Positions 17,673 through 25,452 of a DNA stretch of 64,000 nucleotides are shown here, piece after piece (the stretch's first letter is position 1; the number at the start of each line of letters is the position of its first letter). The notes beneath the pieces were generated by a model. The model ran no database searches, was not told where the DNA came from, and was given only the letters and a program-made list of their open reading frames with translations. Location of the stretch: the NCBI RefSeq assembly GCF_012427705.1, contig NZ_CP048602.1:3038001-3102000 (forward strand), written 5' to 3'. This DNA comes from Vreelandella piezotolerans. Lineage in GTDB: Bacteria; Pseudomonadota; Gammaproteobacteria; Pseudomonadales; Halomonadaceae. The position numbers were made by a program, and so were the translations under genes.

Positions 17673-18353
17673 ATGACGAAAATTTTACAGCGTAATCTTT
17701 ATCGTGAAGTCGCTGACCGCATTGGTGAGCTGATTGAGCACGGTGAACTGGCCCCGGGTGAGCGGATCTCAGAAAAGCAGCTTTGCGAACGGTTCGGCGT
17801 ATCACGCACGCCGCTTCGAGAAGCACTCAAGGTGCTGGCCACAGAGGGGCTTATCGAGCTGCTGCCCAATCGAGGTGCGCGGGTGGTGCGCTTGACGTTC
17901 AAAAAAGTGAAAGATACCTACGACTTAATGGCAGCATTGGAAGGTTTGTCCGGCGAGCTCGCCTGCCAGCACATCAGCGACGCTGAAATTGCGGCTATAC
18001 GTGCCTTACACGATGCCATGCTCGAACACTATCGCCATCGAGATCTGGCCACTTATTTCGAGATCAACCAGCAGATCCATGAAAGCATTTTGGCCGCTTC
18101 GCGTAATGAGGTGTTGCAAGAGATGTACAGCAACCTCAGTCAGCGCGTAAAGCGAGTGCGCTACTCGAAAAAAATGACCCAAAAATTTTGGAGCCAAGCC
18201 GTTCAAGATCACGAGAACATGATCTCCGCGCTCGAGCAGCGCGACAGTAAACGACTTGGGCAAATTTTACGCGACCACCTGTGCAACAAGCTGGAAGTGG
18301 CCACCTTGGCAGGCGTCATTGAGGATGACAGCCTGAGTGCGGCCAACGCTTAA
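17673..18353 (+). CDS. GntR-family transcription regulator with FCD domain
   Basis: A 226-residue regulator. Residues 1-75 are the GntR winged helix (LYREVADRIGELIEHGELAPG, QLCERFGVSRTPLREALKVL, wing LIELLPNRGARVVRLT). Residues 80-220 are the helical FCD domain, with the usual metal/ligand Asp and His positions in DLATYFEINQQIHESIL and QDHENMISALEQRD. The ATG at 17673 has GGGA 8-9 bp upstream; the longer open frame (from 17445) runs back through the promoter region. It is divergent from the GlcG-like gene and close to dctPQM, and very likely controls both through the TGAATTCA sites. It ends 4 bp from the convergent glcC stop. The inducer is probably the imported acid or a derivative. Confidence 0.88.
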   Translation: MTKILQRNLYREVADRIGELIEHGELAPGERISEKQLCERFGVSRTPLREALKVLATEGLIELLPNRGARVVRLTFKKVKDTYDLMAALEGLSGELACQHISDAEIAAIRALHDAMLEHYRHRDLATYFEINQQIHESILAASRNEVLQEMYSNLSQRVKRVRYSKKMTQKFWSQAVQDHENMISALEQRDSKRLGQILRDHLCNKLEVATLAGVIEDDSLSAANA

Positions 18354-18357
18354 CCTG

Positions 18358-19140
18358 CTATTGCCACTGTTCGAGGCGCATTGCTGAACGCTCTAAACGA
18401 TCATGCTCCGCTTCTAGCTCACGAAGTAGCTCGCTGATACTGGTCAAGTGTTCCAACGCAATCTGTCGCGCCTGCTCGGCATCACCACTTACCACCGACT
18501 CATGCAGCCGAGCGTGCTGCTGATTGATCATCTCGCGAGGACCAGGCCGATGGTAGAGATGCTTTACCGAAGCAAACACGGAGCTGAGCAGCAAATCGGT
18601 CAAACTCTGTAAGGTATGCACCAAAACCGGGTTATGGGAAGCTTGCGAAATGGCGAGGTGAAACGCATGGTCTAGTCGAGCCAGATGCTCTACCTCTAAC
18701 TCATCTGGCGAGGCAGCAGCATACGCCGCCATTTCGCGGTAGCGGCGAGTGATCAATACTCGATCCATCGATGTTCCCCGCCGTGCGGCCAGATAGGCGG
18801 ATTCTCCCTCCAATAAGGCACGCACTTCGAGCAAATCAAACAGGGTACGCGGATGGTCGTTAAACAGGTGCATCAGCGGGCTTTGCTGGTGCATGGGGAG
18901 CAGCGACGCCACGGTCGAGCCGTGACCCTGGCGGGTATTGATAATGGCTTTACTGCGCAGAATGCGCAGCCCTTCCCGCAGCGAAGCCCGCGAAACGCCT
19001 AGTCGTTCGCACAGACGCCGCTCGGAAGGCAGCAACTGCCCAGGCCGAAAAACACCTTCCAGTATCAACTCTTCCAGGCGAGCAGCCACATGCTCGGGCG
19101 TGCGCCGCCCCATGGAGATATCGTCTCTGCTAAACGCCAT
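18358..19140 (-). CDS. glcC: Glycolate-responsive regulator GlcC
   Basis: A 260-residue GntR/FCD regulator clearly close to E. coli GlcC (254 residues). Shared runs include LPSERRLCERLGVSRASLREGL, the FNDHPRTLFDLLEVRALLEGES segment, LDHAFHLAISQASHNPVLVH and TLQSLTDLLLSSVFASV followed by LYHRP. It should activate glcDEFG in response to glycolate. The ATG at 19140 (MAFSRDD) has GGGAG 6 bp upstream and is preferred over an upstream extension. It is divergent from glcD across a 213-bp region with two GlcC-type boxes, one perfect and one with a mismatch. Confidence 0.93.
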   Translation of the reverse strand: MAFSRDDISMGRRTPEHVAARLEELILEGVFRPGQLLPSERRLCERLGVSRASLREGLRILRSKAIINTRQGHGSTVASLLPMHQQSPLMHLFNDHPRTLFDLLEVRALLEGESAYLAARRGTSMDRVLITRRYREMAAYAAASPDELEVEHLARLDHAFHLAISQASHNPVLVHTLQSLTDLLLSSVFASVKHLYHRPGPREMINQQHARLHESVVSGDAEQARQIALEHLTSISELLRELEAEHDRLERSAMRLEQWQ

Positions 19141-19175
19141 ACGCCGCTCCCTTGGATCAATTGGCCATCTCAACT

Positions 19176-19186
19176 GGGTAAGACCA
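19176..19186. promoter_or_regulatory. Imperfect GlcC-type box (GGGTAAGACCA)
   Basis: It differs at one position from TGGTNNNACCA and lies 36 bp before the glcC start codon, where it could serve autoregulation. It shares the TAAGACCA half with the box upstream of lctP. Confidence 0.4.
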
Positions 19187-19239
19187 AGTCATTCAGGCTC
19201 TTCTTCAAACTTACCACCGCCCTACTATCGACCAATTAC

Positions 19240-19250
19240 TGGTCAGACCA
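19240..19250. promoter_or_regulatory. GlcC operator upstream of glcD
   Basis: TGGTCAGACCA is a perfect match to TGGTNNNACCA and is symmetric apart from the central base. It lies 104 bp before the glcD start and 100 bp before the divergent glcC start. Confidence 0.6.
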
Positions 19251-19353
19251 TTGCACCACAACCTAGACAGGCGCACAAAAAAAGCTCAAATTGAGCGCCA
19301 TGGTAAAGCAACGCTACCGTTACTTTTAATGATAAAAACTTAGGGATGTCGTT

Positions 19354-20853
19354 ATGAATATCCTTTTCGACGAGCGCCTCGATGGCGAGCTTGTCCACCG
19401 TGATAAAGCTGACGTACTCAGCGACCTGCAAGGCGCTGTCCCCTCTTTGACGCTATTGCATCGCGAGGAAGATTTACGTCCTTTCGAGTGCGATGGCCTC
19501 GCCGCCTATCGCGTGCTGCCCATGTTGGTGGCGCTACCGGAAACGCTGGAACAGGTCGAAGGCCTGTTGAAGCGCTGCCACGCGCTGGGCGTACCGGTGG
19601 TTACCCGCGGCGCAGGCACCGGCCTGTCCGGCGGTGCGCTACCGCTCGAACAGGGCGTGCTGCTGGTCATGTCGCGGTTCAACCAGATCATCAGCGTTGA
19701 TCCTGATGCTCGCATTGCCCGCGTGCAACCAGGAGTGCGCAATCTTGCCATTTCAGAGGCGGCCGCCCCTTACGGGCTCTACTACGCCCCGGACCCCTCC
19801 TCACAAATTGCCTGCTCGATTGGCGGCAACGTGGCTGAAAATGCAGGCGGCGTGCACTGTCTGAAGTATGGTCTTACCGTGCATAACGTCATGCGCGTGG
19901 ATGTCCTGACCATTGAAGGCGAACGTATGACGCTGGGCTCTGAAGCCCTGGATGCCCCCGGTTTCGACCTTCTGGCTTTGATGAACGGGTCAGAAGGCAT
20001 GCTAGGCGTGGTCACGGAAATTACCGTGAAGCTGCTGCCCAAACCGGAAACCGCCAAGGTATTGATGGCCAGCTTCGATGATGTGGAAAAAGCGGGCCGC
20101 GCGGTGGGCGACATCATTGCCGCAGGCATTATCCCCGGTGGCCTGGAAATGATGGATAAGCTCGCCATCAAAGCGGCGGAAGATTTCATCAAGGCAGGCT
20201 ACCCCGTGGAGGCCGAAGCCATTCTGCTCTGTGAGCTGGATGGTGTGGAAGCCGACGTGGACGACGACTGCGAGACCGTGCGCCGCGTACTGGAAAAGGC
20301 TGGCGCCACTAACATTCAACAGGCACGTGACGAAGCCGAGCGCGCCAAGTTCTGGGCCGGGCGCAAGAATGCCTTCCCTGCCGTAGGCCGCATGTCGCCG
20401 GACTACTACTGCATGGATGGCACCATTCCCCGCCGCGAGCTGCCGCGCGTGTTGAAAGGCATTGCCGCACTTTCAGAAGAGAGCGGCCTGCCCGTGGCCA
20501 ACGTCTTCCACGCGGGTGACGGCAATATGCACCCGCTGATCCTGTTCGATGCCAACAAAGAGGGTCAGCTTGCCCTGGCGGAAGACGTAGGCGGCAAGAT
20601 CCTGGAGCTATGCGTGGCCGCCGGTGGCTCGATTACCGGCGAGCATGGCGTAGGTCGCGAAAAAATCAACCAGATGTGCAGCCAGTTCCAGCCCGATGAG
20701 CTGACGGTCTTCCACGCGCTGAAAGCGGCGTTCGACCCCAAACGGCTGCTCAACCCAGGGAAAAACATTCCAACCCTGGCGCGCTGTGCCGAATTTGGCG
20801 CGATGCATGTGCATAACAACGAGTTACCGCATCCGGAGCTGCCACGCTTCTGA
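19354..20853 (+). CDS. glcD: Glycolate oxidase subunit GlcD
   Basis: The FAD-binding subunit of glycolate dehydrogenase, which oxidises glycolate to glyoxylate at the membrane. The 499-residue chain has the PCMH FAD domain (GVPVVTRGAGTGLSGGALP, CSIGGNVAENAGGVHCLKYG, NGSEGMLGVVTEITVKLLPK) and the FAD-oxidase C domain (VANVFHAGDGNMHPLILFD, GSITGEHGVGREKI, FDPKRLLNPGKN). Length equals E. coli GlcD. The ATG at 19354 has AGGGA about 8 bp upstream. It is the first gene of glcDEFG; glcE starts 17 bp after its stop. Regulation by GlcC is expected from the operator at 19240. Confidence 0.97.
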   Translation: MNILFDERLDGELVHRDKADVLSDLQGAVPSLTLLHREEDLRPFECDGLAAYRVLPMLVALPETLEQVEGLLKRCHALGVPVVTRGAGTGLSGGALPLEQGVLLVMSRFNQIISVDPDARIARVQPGVRNLAISEAAAPYGLYYAPDPSSQIACSIGGNVAENAGGVHCLKYGLTVHNVMRVDVLTIEGERMTLGSEALDAPGFDLLALMNGSEGMLGVVTEITVKLLPKPETAKVLMASFDDVEKAGRAVGDIIAAGIIPGGLEMMDKLAIKAAEDFIKAGYPVEAEAILLCELDGVEADVDDDCETVRRVLEKAGATNIQQARDEAERAKFWAGRKNAFPAVGRMSPDYYCMDGTIPRRELPRVLKGIAALSEESGLPVANVFHAGDGNMHPLILFDANKEGQLALAEDVGGKILELCVAAGGSITGEHGVGREKINQMCSQFQPDELTVFHALKAAFDPKRLLNPGKNIPTLARCAEFGAMHVHNNELPHPELPRF

Positions 20854-20870
20854 TGCTATAAGGAACCACC

Positions 20871-21971
20871 ATGACCGAACTAGCGATACACGCTGCCGAC
20901 CGAGACATTGCCATTGAGCTGAGCGAACAGGTTCGCAGCGCCTACCACGACCGCACTCCGCTGCGCATCGTGGGGGGCAATACCCGGGCCTTTTATGGTC
21001 GTCCGGTGGAAGGCACGGAACTCAGCGTCGCTGCCCATAGCGGCATCGTCTCTTACGACCCTATAGAACTCGTCGTCACGGTTCGGGCAGGCACCCGCCT
21101 GAGCGCGCTGAACGCGGCGCTGGCAGAAAAACATCAGATGCTGCCTTTCGAGCCGCCCATTTTTGGCGACGCCAGCACCATTGGCGGCGCGGTGGCCACC
21201 GGTATGTCCGGCCCTCGTCGCCCTTGGGCAGGTGCCGCACGGGATTTTGTCCTGGGCACTCGAGTGATTACCCAAGAGGGCAAACTGCTGCGCTTTGGCG
21301 GCGAAGTCATGAAAAACGTGGCGGGCTATGACCTGTCCCGCATGATGGCAGGTGCCCAGGGCACGCTGGGCGTGCTGGCCGATATCTCGTTTAAGGTGCT
21401 GCCCATTCCCACCGCCAGCCACAGCCTGCGCCTTGACATGGGCTTGCAAGATGCCTTAGCGAAGCTCTCTGAGCTTGGCCGCCAGCCATTGCCCATCACC
21501 GCTGCGGCATGGCACGCAGGCGAGCTTTTTATTCGGTTGGAAGGCGGTGAAAGCTCCGTCAAGGCCACCAAAGAGCGCCTAGGCGGTGAAGAACTATCTG
21601 CGGATTTCTGGCAGCAGCTGCGTGACCAGCAGCATGGCTTTTTCAGCCTCAATGAAGAGCAAGCACTGTGGCGCCTCTCGCTACCGCCCCATACCCCAGC
21701 GCTAGAACTCGCCGTTGATGAAAGCGATATCTTCTATGATTGGGGCGGCAGCCAACGCTGGGTGAAAACCGCACTACCCGCAGACACGCTGCGCGATGCA
21801 TGCCAGAAGGCCGGTGGCCACGCTACCTGCTATACCCCGCATGCCCAAGGGGGTGCAGAGTCACCCTTTACGCCACTGAATCCTGTGGTCGAGAAGTACC
21901 ATCGCAACCTGAAGGCCGAGCTGGATGCCCACGGCATTTTCAACCCTGGTCGTCTTTATGCGGCATTTTAA
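20871..21971 (+). CDS. glcE: Glycolate oxidase subunit GlcE
   Basis: The second FAD-domain subunit of glycolate dehydrogenase, 366 residues. It keeps the short PCMH core (PLRIVGGNTRAFYGRPV, PPIFGDASTIGGAVATGMSG, RMMAGAQGTLGVLADISFKVLP) but lacks the full FAD-oxidase cap seen in GlcD, as is usual for GlcE. The C-terminus FNPGRLYAAF is typical. A ribosome site (AAGGA) lies 7 bp before the ATG. GlcD, GlcE and GlcF are all needed for activity in E. coli. glcF follows after 14 bp. Confidence 0.95.
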   Translation: MTELAIHAADRDIAIELSEQVRSAYHDRTPLRIVGGNTRAFYGRPVEGTELSVAAHSGIVSYDPIELVVTVRAGTRLSALNAALAEKHQMLPFEPPIFGDASTIGGAVATGMSGPRRPWAGAARDFVLGTRVITQEGKLLRFGGEVMKNVAGYDLSRMMAGAQGTLGVLADISFKVLPIPTASHSLRLDMGLQDALAKLSELGRQPLPITAAAWHAGELFIRLEGGESSVKATKERLGGEELSADFWQQLRDQQHGFFSLNEEQALWRLSLPPHTPALELAVDESDIFYDWGGSQRWVKTALPADTLRDACQKAGGHATCYTPHAQGGAESPFTPLNPVVEKYHRNLKAELDAHGIFNPGRLYAAF

Positions 21972-21985
21972 TCAGGAGAGCTGAC

Positions 21986-23218
21986 ATGCAGACGCACTTT
22001 ACCGATGCCGACCGCCAGAAACCGCATATCCAGGAAGCCGAGCGCATTCTGCGCACCTGCGTACACTGCGGCTTTTGTAACGCCACCTGCCCTACCTATC
22101 AGCTACTGGGCGATGAGCGAGACGGACCGCGCGGGCGCATCTACTTGATGAAAGAGTTGCTGGAGAGCCGCGATGACGATGACCAAGTCACCGAAGAGAC
22201 TCGTCTTCACCTCGACCGTTGCCTAACCTGCCGCAACTGTGAGACGACCTGCCCCTCTGGCGTGGAGTACCACAAACTTTTGGACATTGGCCGCGCCGAA
22301 ATCGACCGCCGCGTGCCGCGACCAGCCGCCGAGCGCGCCCAGCGCTATGCGCTGCGCAAAATGCTGGTGGACCCGAAACGCTTCAAAGCGCTACTAACGC
22401 TAGGGCAAACCTTCAAGCCTCTAGTGCCCGGCAAACTGCGTAGCAAAATGCCGCCCGCACCGGTCGATGCAGGCCAGCGACCCAACAGCCAGCGCCATGC
22501 CCGCAAGGTGTTGATTCTAGAAGGCTGTGTGCAGCCCGGCCTGTCGCCCAACACCAACGCAGCCACGGCGCGCCTGCTCGACCGTTTGGGCATTAGCGTC
22601 ACACCGATTAGTGAAGCTGGCTGCTGTGGTGCTATCGACTTCCACCTCAATGCCCAAGAGGCGGGCCGCGAGCGGATGCGCGCCAACATCGATGCCTGGT
22701 GGCCGCAAATCGAGCAGGGCGCCGAAGCCATCGTACAAACCGCCAGCGGCTGCGGCGCGTTCGTCAAAGAGTATGCCGACATGCTCAAGGACGACCCCGC
22801 CTACGCTGAAAAGGCCAAAAAAGTCAGCGCACTGGCGAAGGATATCGTCGAAATACTGCGCGACGAGCCGCTCGAGGCGCTGCAGCTTAAAGAGCACCAG
22901 CGCCTAGCCTTCCACTGCCCCTGCACGCTGCAGCACGCCCAGAAACTCAACGGCGCAGTGGAAGGCGTGCTTAGCAAACTCGGCTTTGCACTAACGCCCG
23001 TGAAAGATGCTCACCTGTGCTGCGGCTCAGCAGGCACCTACTCGGTCACACAGCCAGAGCTCGCCACTCAGCTGCGCGATAACAAGCTGAATGCGCTGGA
23101 GGCAGGCAACCCTGAGGTGATCGTGACCGCCAACATCGGCTGTCAGACGCATCTCGCCAGCGCCAACCGAACGCCGGTACGTCACTGGGTGGAAGTCGTG
23201 GACGCTGCCCTGGTATAA
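21986..23218 (+). CDS. glcF: Glycolate oxidase iron-sulfur subunit GlcF
   Basis: The electron-transfer subunit of glycolate dehydrogenase, 410 residues (E. coli 407). Two [4Fe-4S] motifs are clear (CVHCGFCNATCP near residue 30 and CLTCRNCETTCP near residue 83), followed by two CCG domains (SEAGCCGAIDFHL, DAHLCCGSAGTYSV). It should pass electrons from the GlcD/GlcE flavin to quinone. The ATG at 21986 with AGGAG 7 bp upstream is chosen; the open frame extends about 245 bp upstream only because it overlaps glcE in another frame. Only 14 bp separate it from glcE. Confidence 0.96.
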   Translation: MQTHFTDADRQKPHIQEAERILRTCVHCGFCNATCPTYQLLGDERDGPRGRIYLMKELLESRDDDDQVTEETRLHLDRCLTCRNCETTCPSGVEYHKLLDIGRAEIDRRVPRPAAERAQRYALRKMLVDPKRFKALLTLGQTFKPLVPGKLRSKMPPAPVDAGQRPNSQRHARKVLILEGCVQPGLSPNTNAATARLLDRLGISVTPISEAGCCGAIDFHLNAQEAGRERMRANIDAWWPQIEQGAEAIVQTASGCGAFVKEYADMLKDDPAYAEKAKKVSALAKDIVEILRDEPLEALQLKEHQRLAFHCPCTLQHAQKLNGAVEGVLSKLGFALTPVKDAHLCCGSAGTYSVTQPELATQLRDNKLNALEAGNPEVIVTANIGCQTHLASANRTPVRHWVEVVDAALV

Positions 23219-23299
23219 ACCTCTAACACTTGCGGCGCTCGGCACAACGCTAACCGTCGTGCGCCTCGCTTCACCCCCGATGACAAAAAGGAATCTTCG

Positions 23300-23701
23300 A
23301 TGCAAACCAAAGCTGTTTTAGGCCAAGCCGACGTTATCCAAGTTCTCGACGCTGCCCAGAAAGAAGCTGACAACAACGGCTGGCCGGTCACCATTGCCGT
23401 TACTGACGATGGTGGCCACCTACTGGCACTGCGCCGTTTAGACGGTGCTGCCCCGTTCAGCGCCGATGTTGCTACCCAAAAAGCGCGTAGCGCGGCCCTG
23501 GGTCGTAAGGAGACGCAAGTGTTTGAAGAGATGATTAACGGTGGCCGTACGGCGTTTGTCTCTGCACCGCTACAGGGTCTGCTATCTGGCGGCGTGCCGA
23601 TCATCGTGGATGGTCACGTCGTCGGCGCTGTCGGCATCTCTGGCGTCAAGCCAGATCAAGACGTGCAAATTGCCAAAGCAGGCGTCAGCGCGATCGCCTA
23701 A
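23300..23701 (+). CDS. glcG: GlcG family protein
   Basis: The 133-residue last gene of the glc operon, of the GlcG/HbpS family: WPVTIAVTDDGGHLLALRRLDG, ATQKARSAALGRKE, PLQGLLSGGVPIIVDGHVVGAVGISGVKP. Its role in glycolate use is not established, although it follows glcDEF in many bacteria. AAGGA is 7-8 bp before the ATG. A shared fold and the PI-DG-VIGAVG pattern link it to the paralogue at 16978-17451, but the two are clearly diverged and differ in length by 24 residues. The 81-bp gap after glcF has no terminator-like hairpin. Confidence 0.9.
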   Translation: MQTKAVLGQADVIQVLDAAQKEADNNGWPVTIAVTDDGGHLLALRRLDGAAPFSADVATQKARSAALGRKETQVFEEMINGGRTAFVSAPLQGLLSGGVPIIVDGHVVGAVGISGVKPDQDVQIAKAGVSAIA

Positions 23702-23722
23702 CGCTTACCTAGTCAGTAACAG

Positions 23723-23750
23723 CAGCGTGCAGCGCATTGACTGCACGCTG
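23723..23750 (+). terminator. Stem-loop after glcG
   Basis: CAGCGTGCAG and CTGCACGCTG form a perfect 10-bp stem with an 8-nt loop, 21 bp past the glcG stop. There is no T-run, so it may protect the message end while the next hairpin terminates. Confidence 0.5.
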
Positions 23751-23779
23751 TTCGTTAACGTGTGGTGTACACGCAATAA

Positions 23780-23807
23780 AAAAGCCCGAATCATAGATTC
23801 GGGCTTT
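23780..23807. terminator. Bidirectional terminator between glc operon and tRNA array
   Basis: AAAAGCCCGAATC and GATTCGGGCTTTT form a perfect stem with a 2-nt (AT) centre region, A-rich on one side and T-rich on the other. It is suited to end both the rightward glc transcript and the leftward tRNA transcript. Confidence 0.9.
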
Positions 23808-23853
23808 TGGGAATTTGTTCGGCTTTATCAAACGATTGCCGATGAGTGCTTAA

Positions 23854-23930
23854 TGGCGGACCGGACGAGACTCGAACTCGCGACCTCCGGCGTGACAGGC
23901 CGGCATTCTAACCGACTGAACTACCGGTCC
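23854..23930 (-). tRNA. tRNA-Asp (GTC), copy 1
   Basis: 77 nt including encoded CCA. Acceptor stem GGACCGG/CCGGTCC, anticodon loop CTGTCAC giving GTC, and T-arm GTTCGAG are all present. It is the last gene of the leftward tRNA array and identical to the other two Asp copies. Confidence 0.97.
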
Positions 23931-23998
23931 ACTATAAGACACATAACCATTCAACAAACAATTTAAGCGGTTCAGGGGCGCATAAATGTGAAACTGAA

Positions 23999-24074
23999 TG
24001 GTGGGTGGTACTGGGTTCGAACCAGTGACCCCCAGCTTGTAAGGCTGGTGCTCTCCCAACTGAGCTAACCACCC
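23999..24074 (-). tRNA. tRNA-Val (TAC), copy 1
   Basis: 76 nt including encoded CCA. Acceptor stem GGGTGGT/ACCACCC, anticodon loop CTTACAA giving TAC, T-loop TTCGAAC. Identical to the second Val copy. Confidence 0.97.
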
Positions 24075-24125
24075 GAAATACTGAAAGCTCATTGCTTATC
24101 AATATTGCTACTTATCAAGTTATCG

Positions 24126-24202
24126 TGGCGGACCGGACGAGACTCGAACTCGCGACCTCCGGCGTGACAGGCCGGCATTCTAACCGACTGAACTACCGGT
24201 CC
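24126..24202 (-). tRNA. tRNA-Asp (GTC), copy 2
   Basis: 77 nt with encoded CCA, the same sequence as copies 1 and 3. The spacer to the upstream Asp copy is 35 bp. Confidence 0.97.
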
Positions 24203-24237
24203 GAATAGCGATAACCAACTGCAGGCTTATATGATGA

Positions 24238-24314
24238 TGGCGGACCGGACGAGACTCGAACTCGCGACCTCCGGCGTGACAGGCCGGCATTCTAACCGAC
24301 TGAACTACCGGTCC
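24238..24314 (-). tRNA. tRNA-Asp (GTC), copy 3
   Basis: 77 nt with encoded CCA, identical to the other Asp copies. It lies 46 bp downstream of the leading Val gene. Confidence 0.97.
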
Positions 24315-24360
24315 ACTAATGCATCATTAACTGCGTTACGTTTCCAGGGCACCAAATAAG

Positions 24361-24436
24361 TGGTGGGTGGTACTGGGTTCGAACCAGTGACCCCCAGCTT
24401 GTAAGGCTGGTGCTCTCCCAACTGAGCTAACCACCC
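24361..24436 (-). tRNA. tRNA-Val (TAC), copy 2, first of the array
   Basis: 76 nt with encoded CCA and anticodon TAC. It is the first gene transcribed in the array; a near-consensus sigma-70 promoter lies just upstream. Confidence 0.97.
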
Positions 24437-24455
24437 GCTGGTCACGTGGCGCTGC

Positions 24456-24483
24456 ATTCTACAGAAGCCTGCTTGAATGTCAA
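24456..24483 (-). promoter_or_regulatory. Sigma-70 promoter of the tRNA array
   Basis: Reading leftward: TTGACA, a 16-bp spacer, then TAGAAT, followed by a GC-rich discriminator (GCAGCGCC). That pattern is typical of strong, stringently controlled stable-RNA promoters. Only 19 bp separate it from the first tRNA. Confidence 0.85.
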
Positions 24484-24542
24484 CACATCGTGTTTAAATT
24501 TTTGATTTAAACCAGTGTGCTGCACCTACTCAAGGCAACCGC

Positions 24543-25262
24543 TTACTGAGCGCGGACGAAGGATGCCGCAACTATGGCGGCTTCGTCAATCAAAACCTGT
24601 TGATTGACGCCAGAACGTCGTCGCGGCTTAAAGTCATGGTCACCATCGGTGAGCCAATGAATGCGTAGCGAGTCAGGTAACGCATAACAGGCTACCTCTT
24701 CACGCGTGCCGAATGGGTCACGCTCACCTTGTAGAATGAGCATGGGCACCGAGAGATGAGAAAAGTGGCCGGTGCGAAGTGACTCAGGCTTTTTGGGAGG
24801 ATGAAATGGATAGCCTGCTGCGATGACGCCTGCGCAAGGATATTGGGTGGCAAGCAGCGAGGCCACTCGACCGCCCATCGATTTCCCTCCCAACCAAAGC
24901 GGCGTATCGTGCAGCGGCGCGAGCAAGTCATACCAAGCGGCAAAATGATCGACAGATGTCGCCACGGGCGGTGGAGGCCGACGTTTCGCTTGCTCGCTCA
25001 TCTGCTGCATATAAGGAAAGTCGATGGCCCAGACTTGAAGCCCTTGGCTAACCAGCATCGCGGCAAATTGCCGCATGAAATCGGACAGGTGACCTGCACC
25101 AGCACCATGGGCCAGAAGAATTCTTCCCCCTACGGGCATTCCCGAAACGCTCACCGGTCCAACACCCTCCACGACGAACCGCTGAACTGCGGGGCTAGCG
25201 GGCCGTGCCTTCAGGTCATTTGGAGCGACAGCCTCGAAACCATGATCGGCGTAGTACGACAC
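24543..25262 (-). CDS. Alpha/beta-fold hydrolase (KANL3/TEX30-like)
   Basis: A 239-residue alpha/beta hydrolase. Seen: the oxyanion region LLAHGAGAGHLSDFM, the nucleophile elbow GGKSMGGRVAS with the predicted catalytic Ser, a later Asp in LQGERDPFGT and the His in LTDGDHDFKP, in the usual Ser-Asp-His order. The family is bacterial and poorly characterised; no substrate can be named. The GTG at 25262 is supported by AGGAGAG about 8 bp upstream. It is a single gene divergent from the cco operon, with no apparent link to it. There is no signal peptide, so it is probably cytoplasmic. Confidence 0.82.
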   Translation of the reverse strand: MSYYADHGFEAVAPNDLKARPASPAVQRFVVEGVGPVSVSGMPVGGRILLAHGAGAGHLSDFMRQFAAMLVSQGLQVWAIDFPYMQQMSEQAKRRPPPPVATSVDHFAAWYDLLAPLHDTPLWLGGKSMGGRVASLLATQYPCAGVIAAGYPFHPPKKPESLRTGHFSHLSVPMLILQGERDPFGTREEVACYALPDSLRIHWLTDGDHDFKPRRRSGVNQQVLIDEAAIVAASFVRAQ

Positions 25263-25343
25263 CCTGCTCTCCTAATAATTCAGCGTTACATCCATTGGCG
25301 TGTTCAGCTTAGGGCGCGGCTGCGATAGAATCTAGGCCGGATC

Positions 25344-25357
25344 TTGACCTGCATCAT
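25344..25357 (+). promoter_or_regulatory. Putative Anr/Fnr box upstream of ccoN
   Basis: TTGAC-CTGC-ATCAT matches the Fnr/Anr consensus TTGAT-N4-ATCAA at 8 of 10 positions and lies 95 bp before the ccoN start. An anr gene is encoded 10 kb downstream. Confidence 0.55.
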
Positions 25358-25452
25358 CAAGCGGGTGGCCGCACCCGTGCACAATGCGATGGCAGCGTGC
25401 GATTGCAAAATGCCACGGGTTACCCCCTAACCGCGTTCGATGGGAACATGAA

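Noticed and set aside
19284..19296. GCTCAA-A-TTGAGC stem next to an A-run, resembling a leftward terminator
   Set aside because: It lies upstream of glcC with nothing on that strand to terminate, and the stem is only 6 bp; probably coincidental.
23850..24092. 80-codon open frame across tRNA genes
   Set aside because: It covers a tRNA-Asp and a tRNA-Val gene; the peptide is simply translated tRNA sequence.
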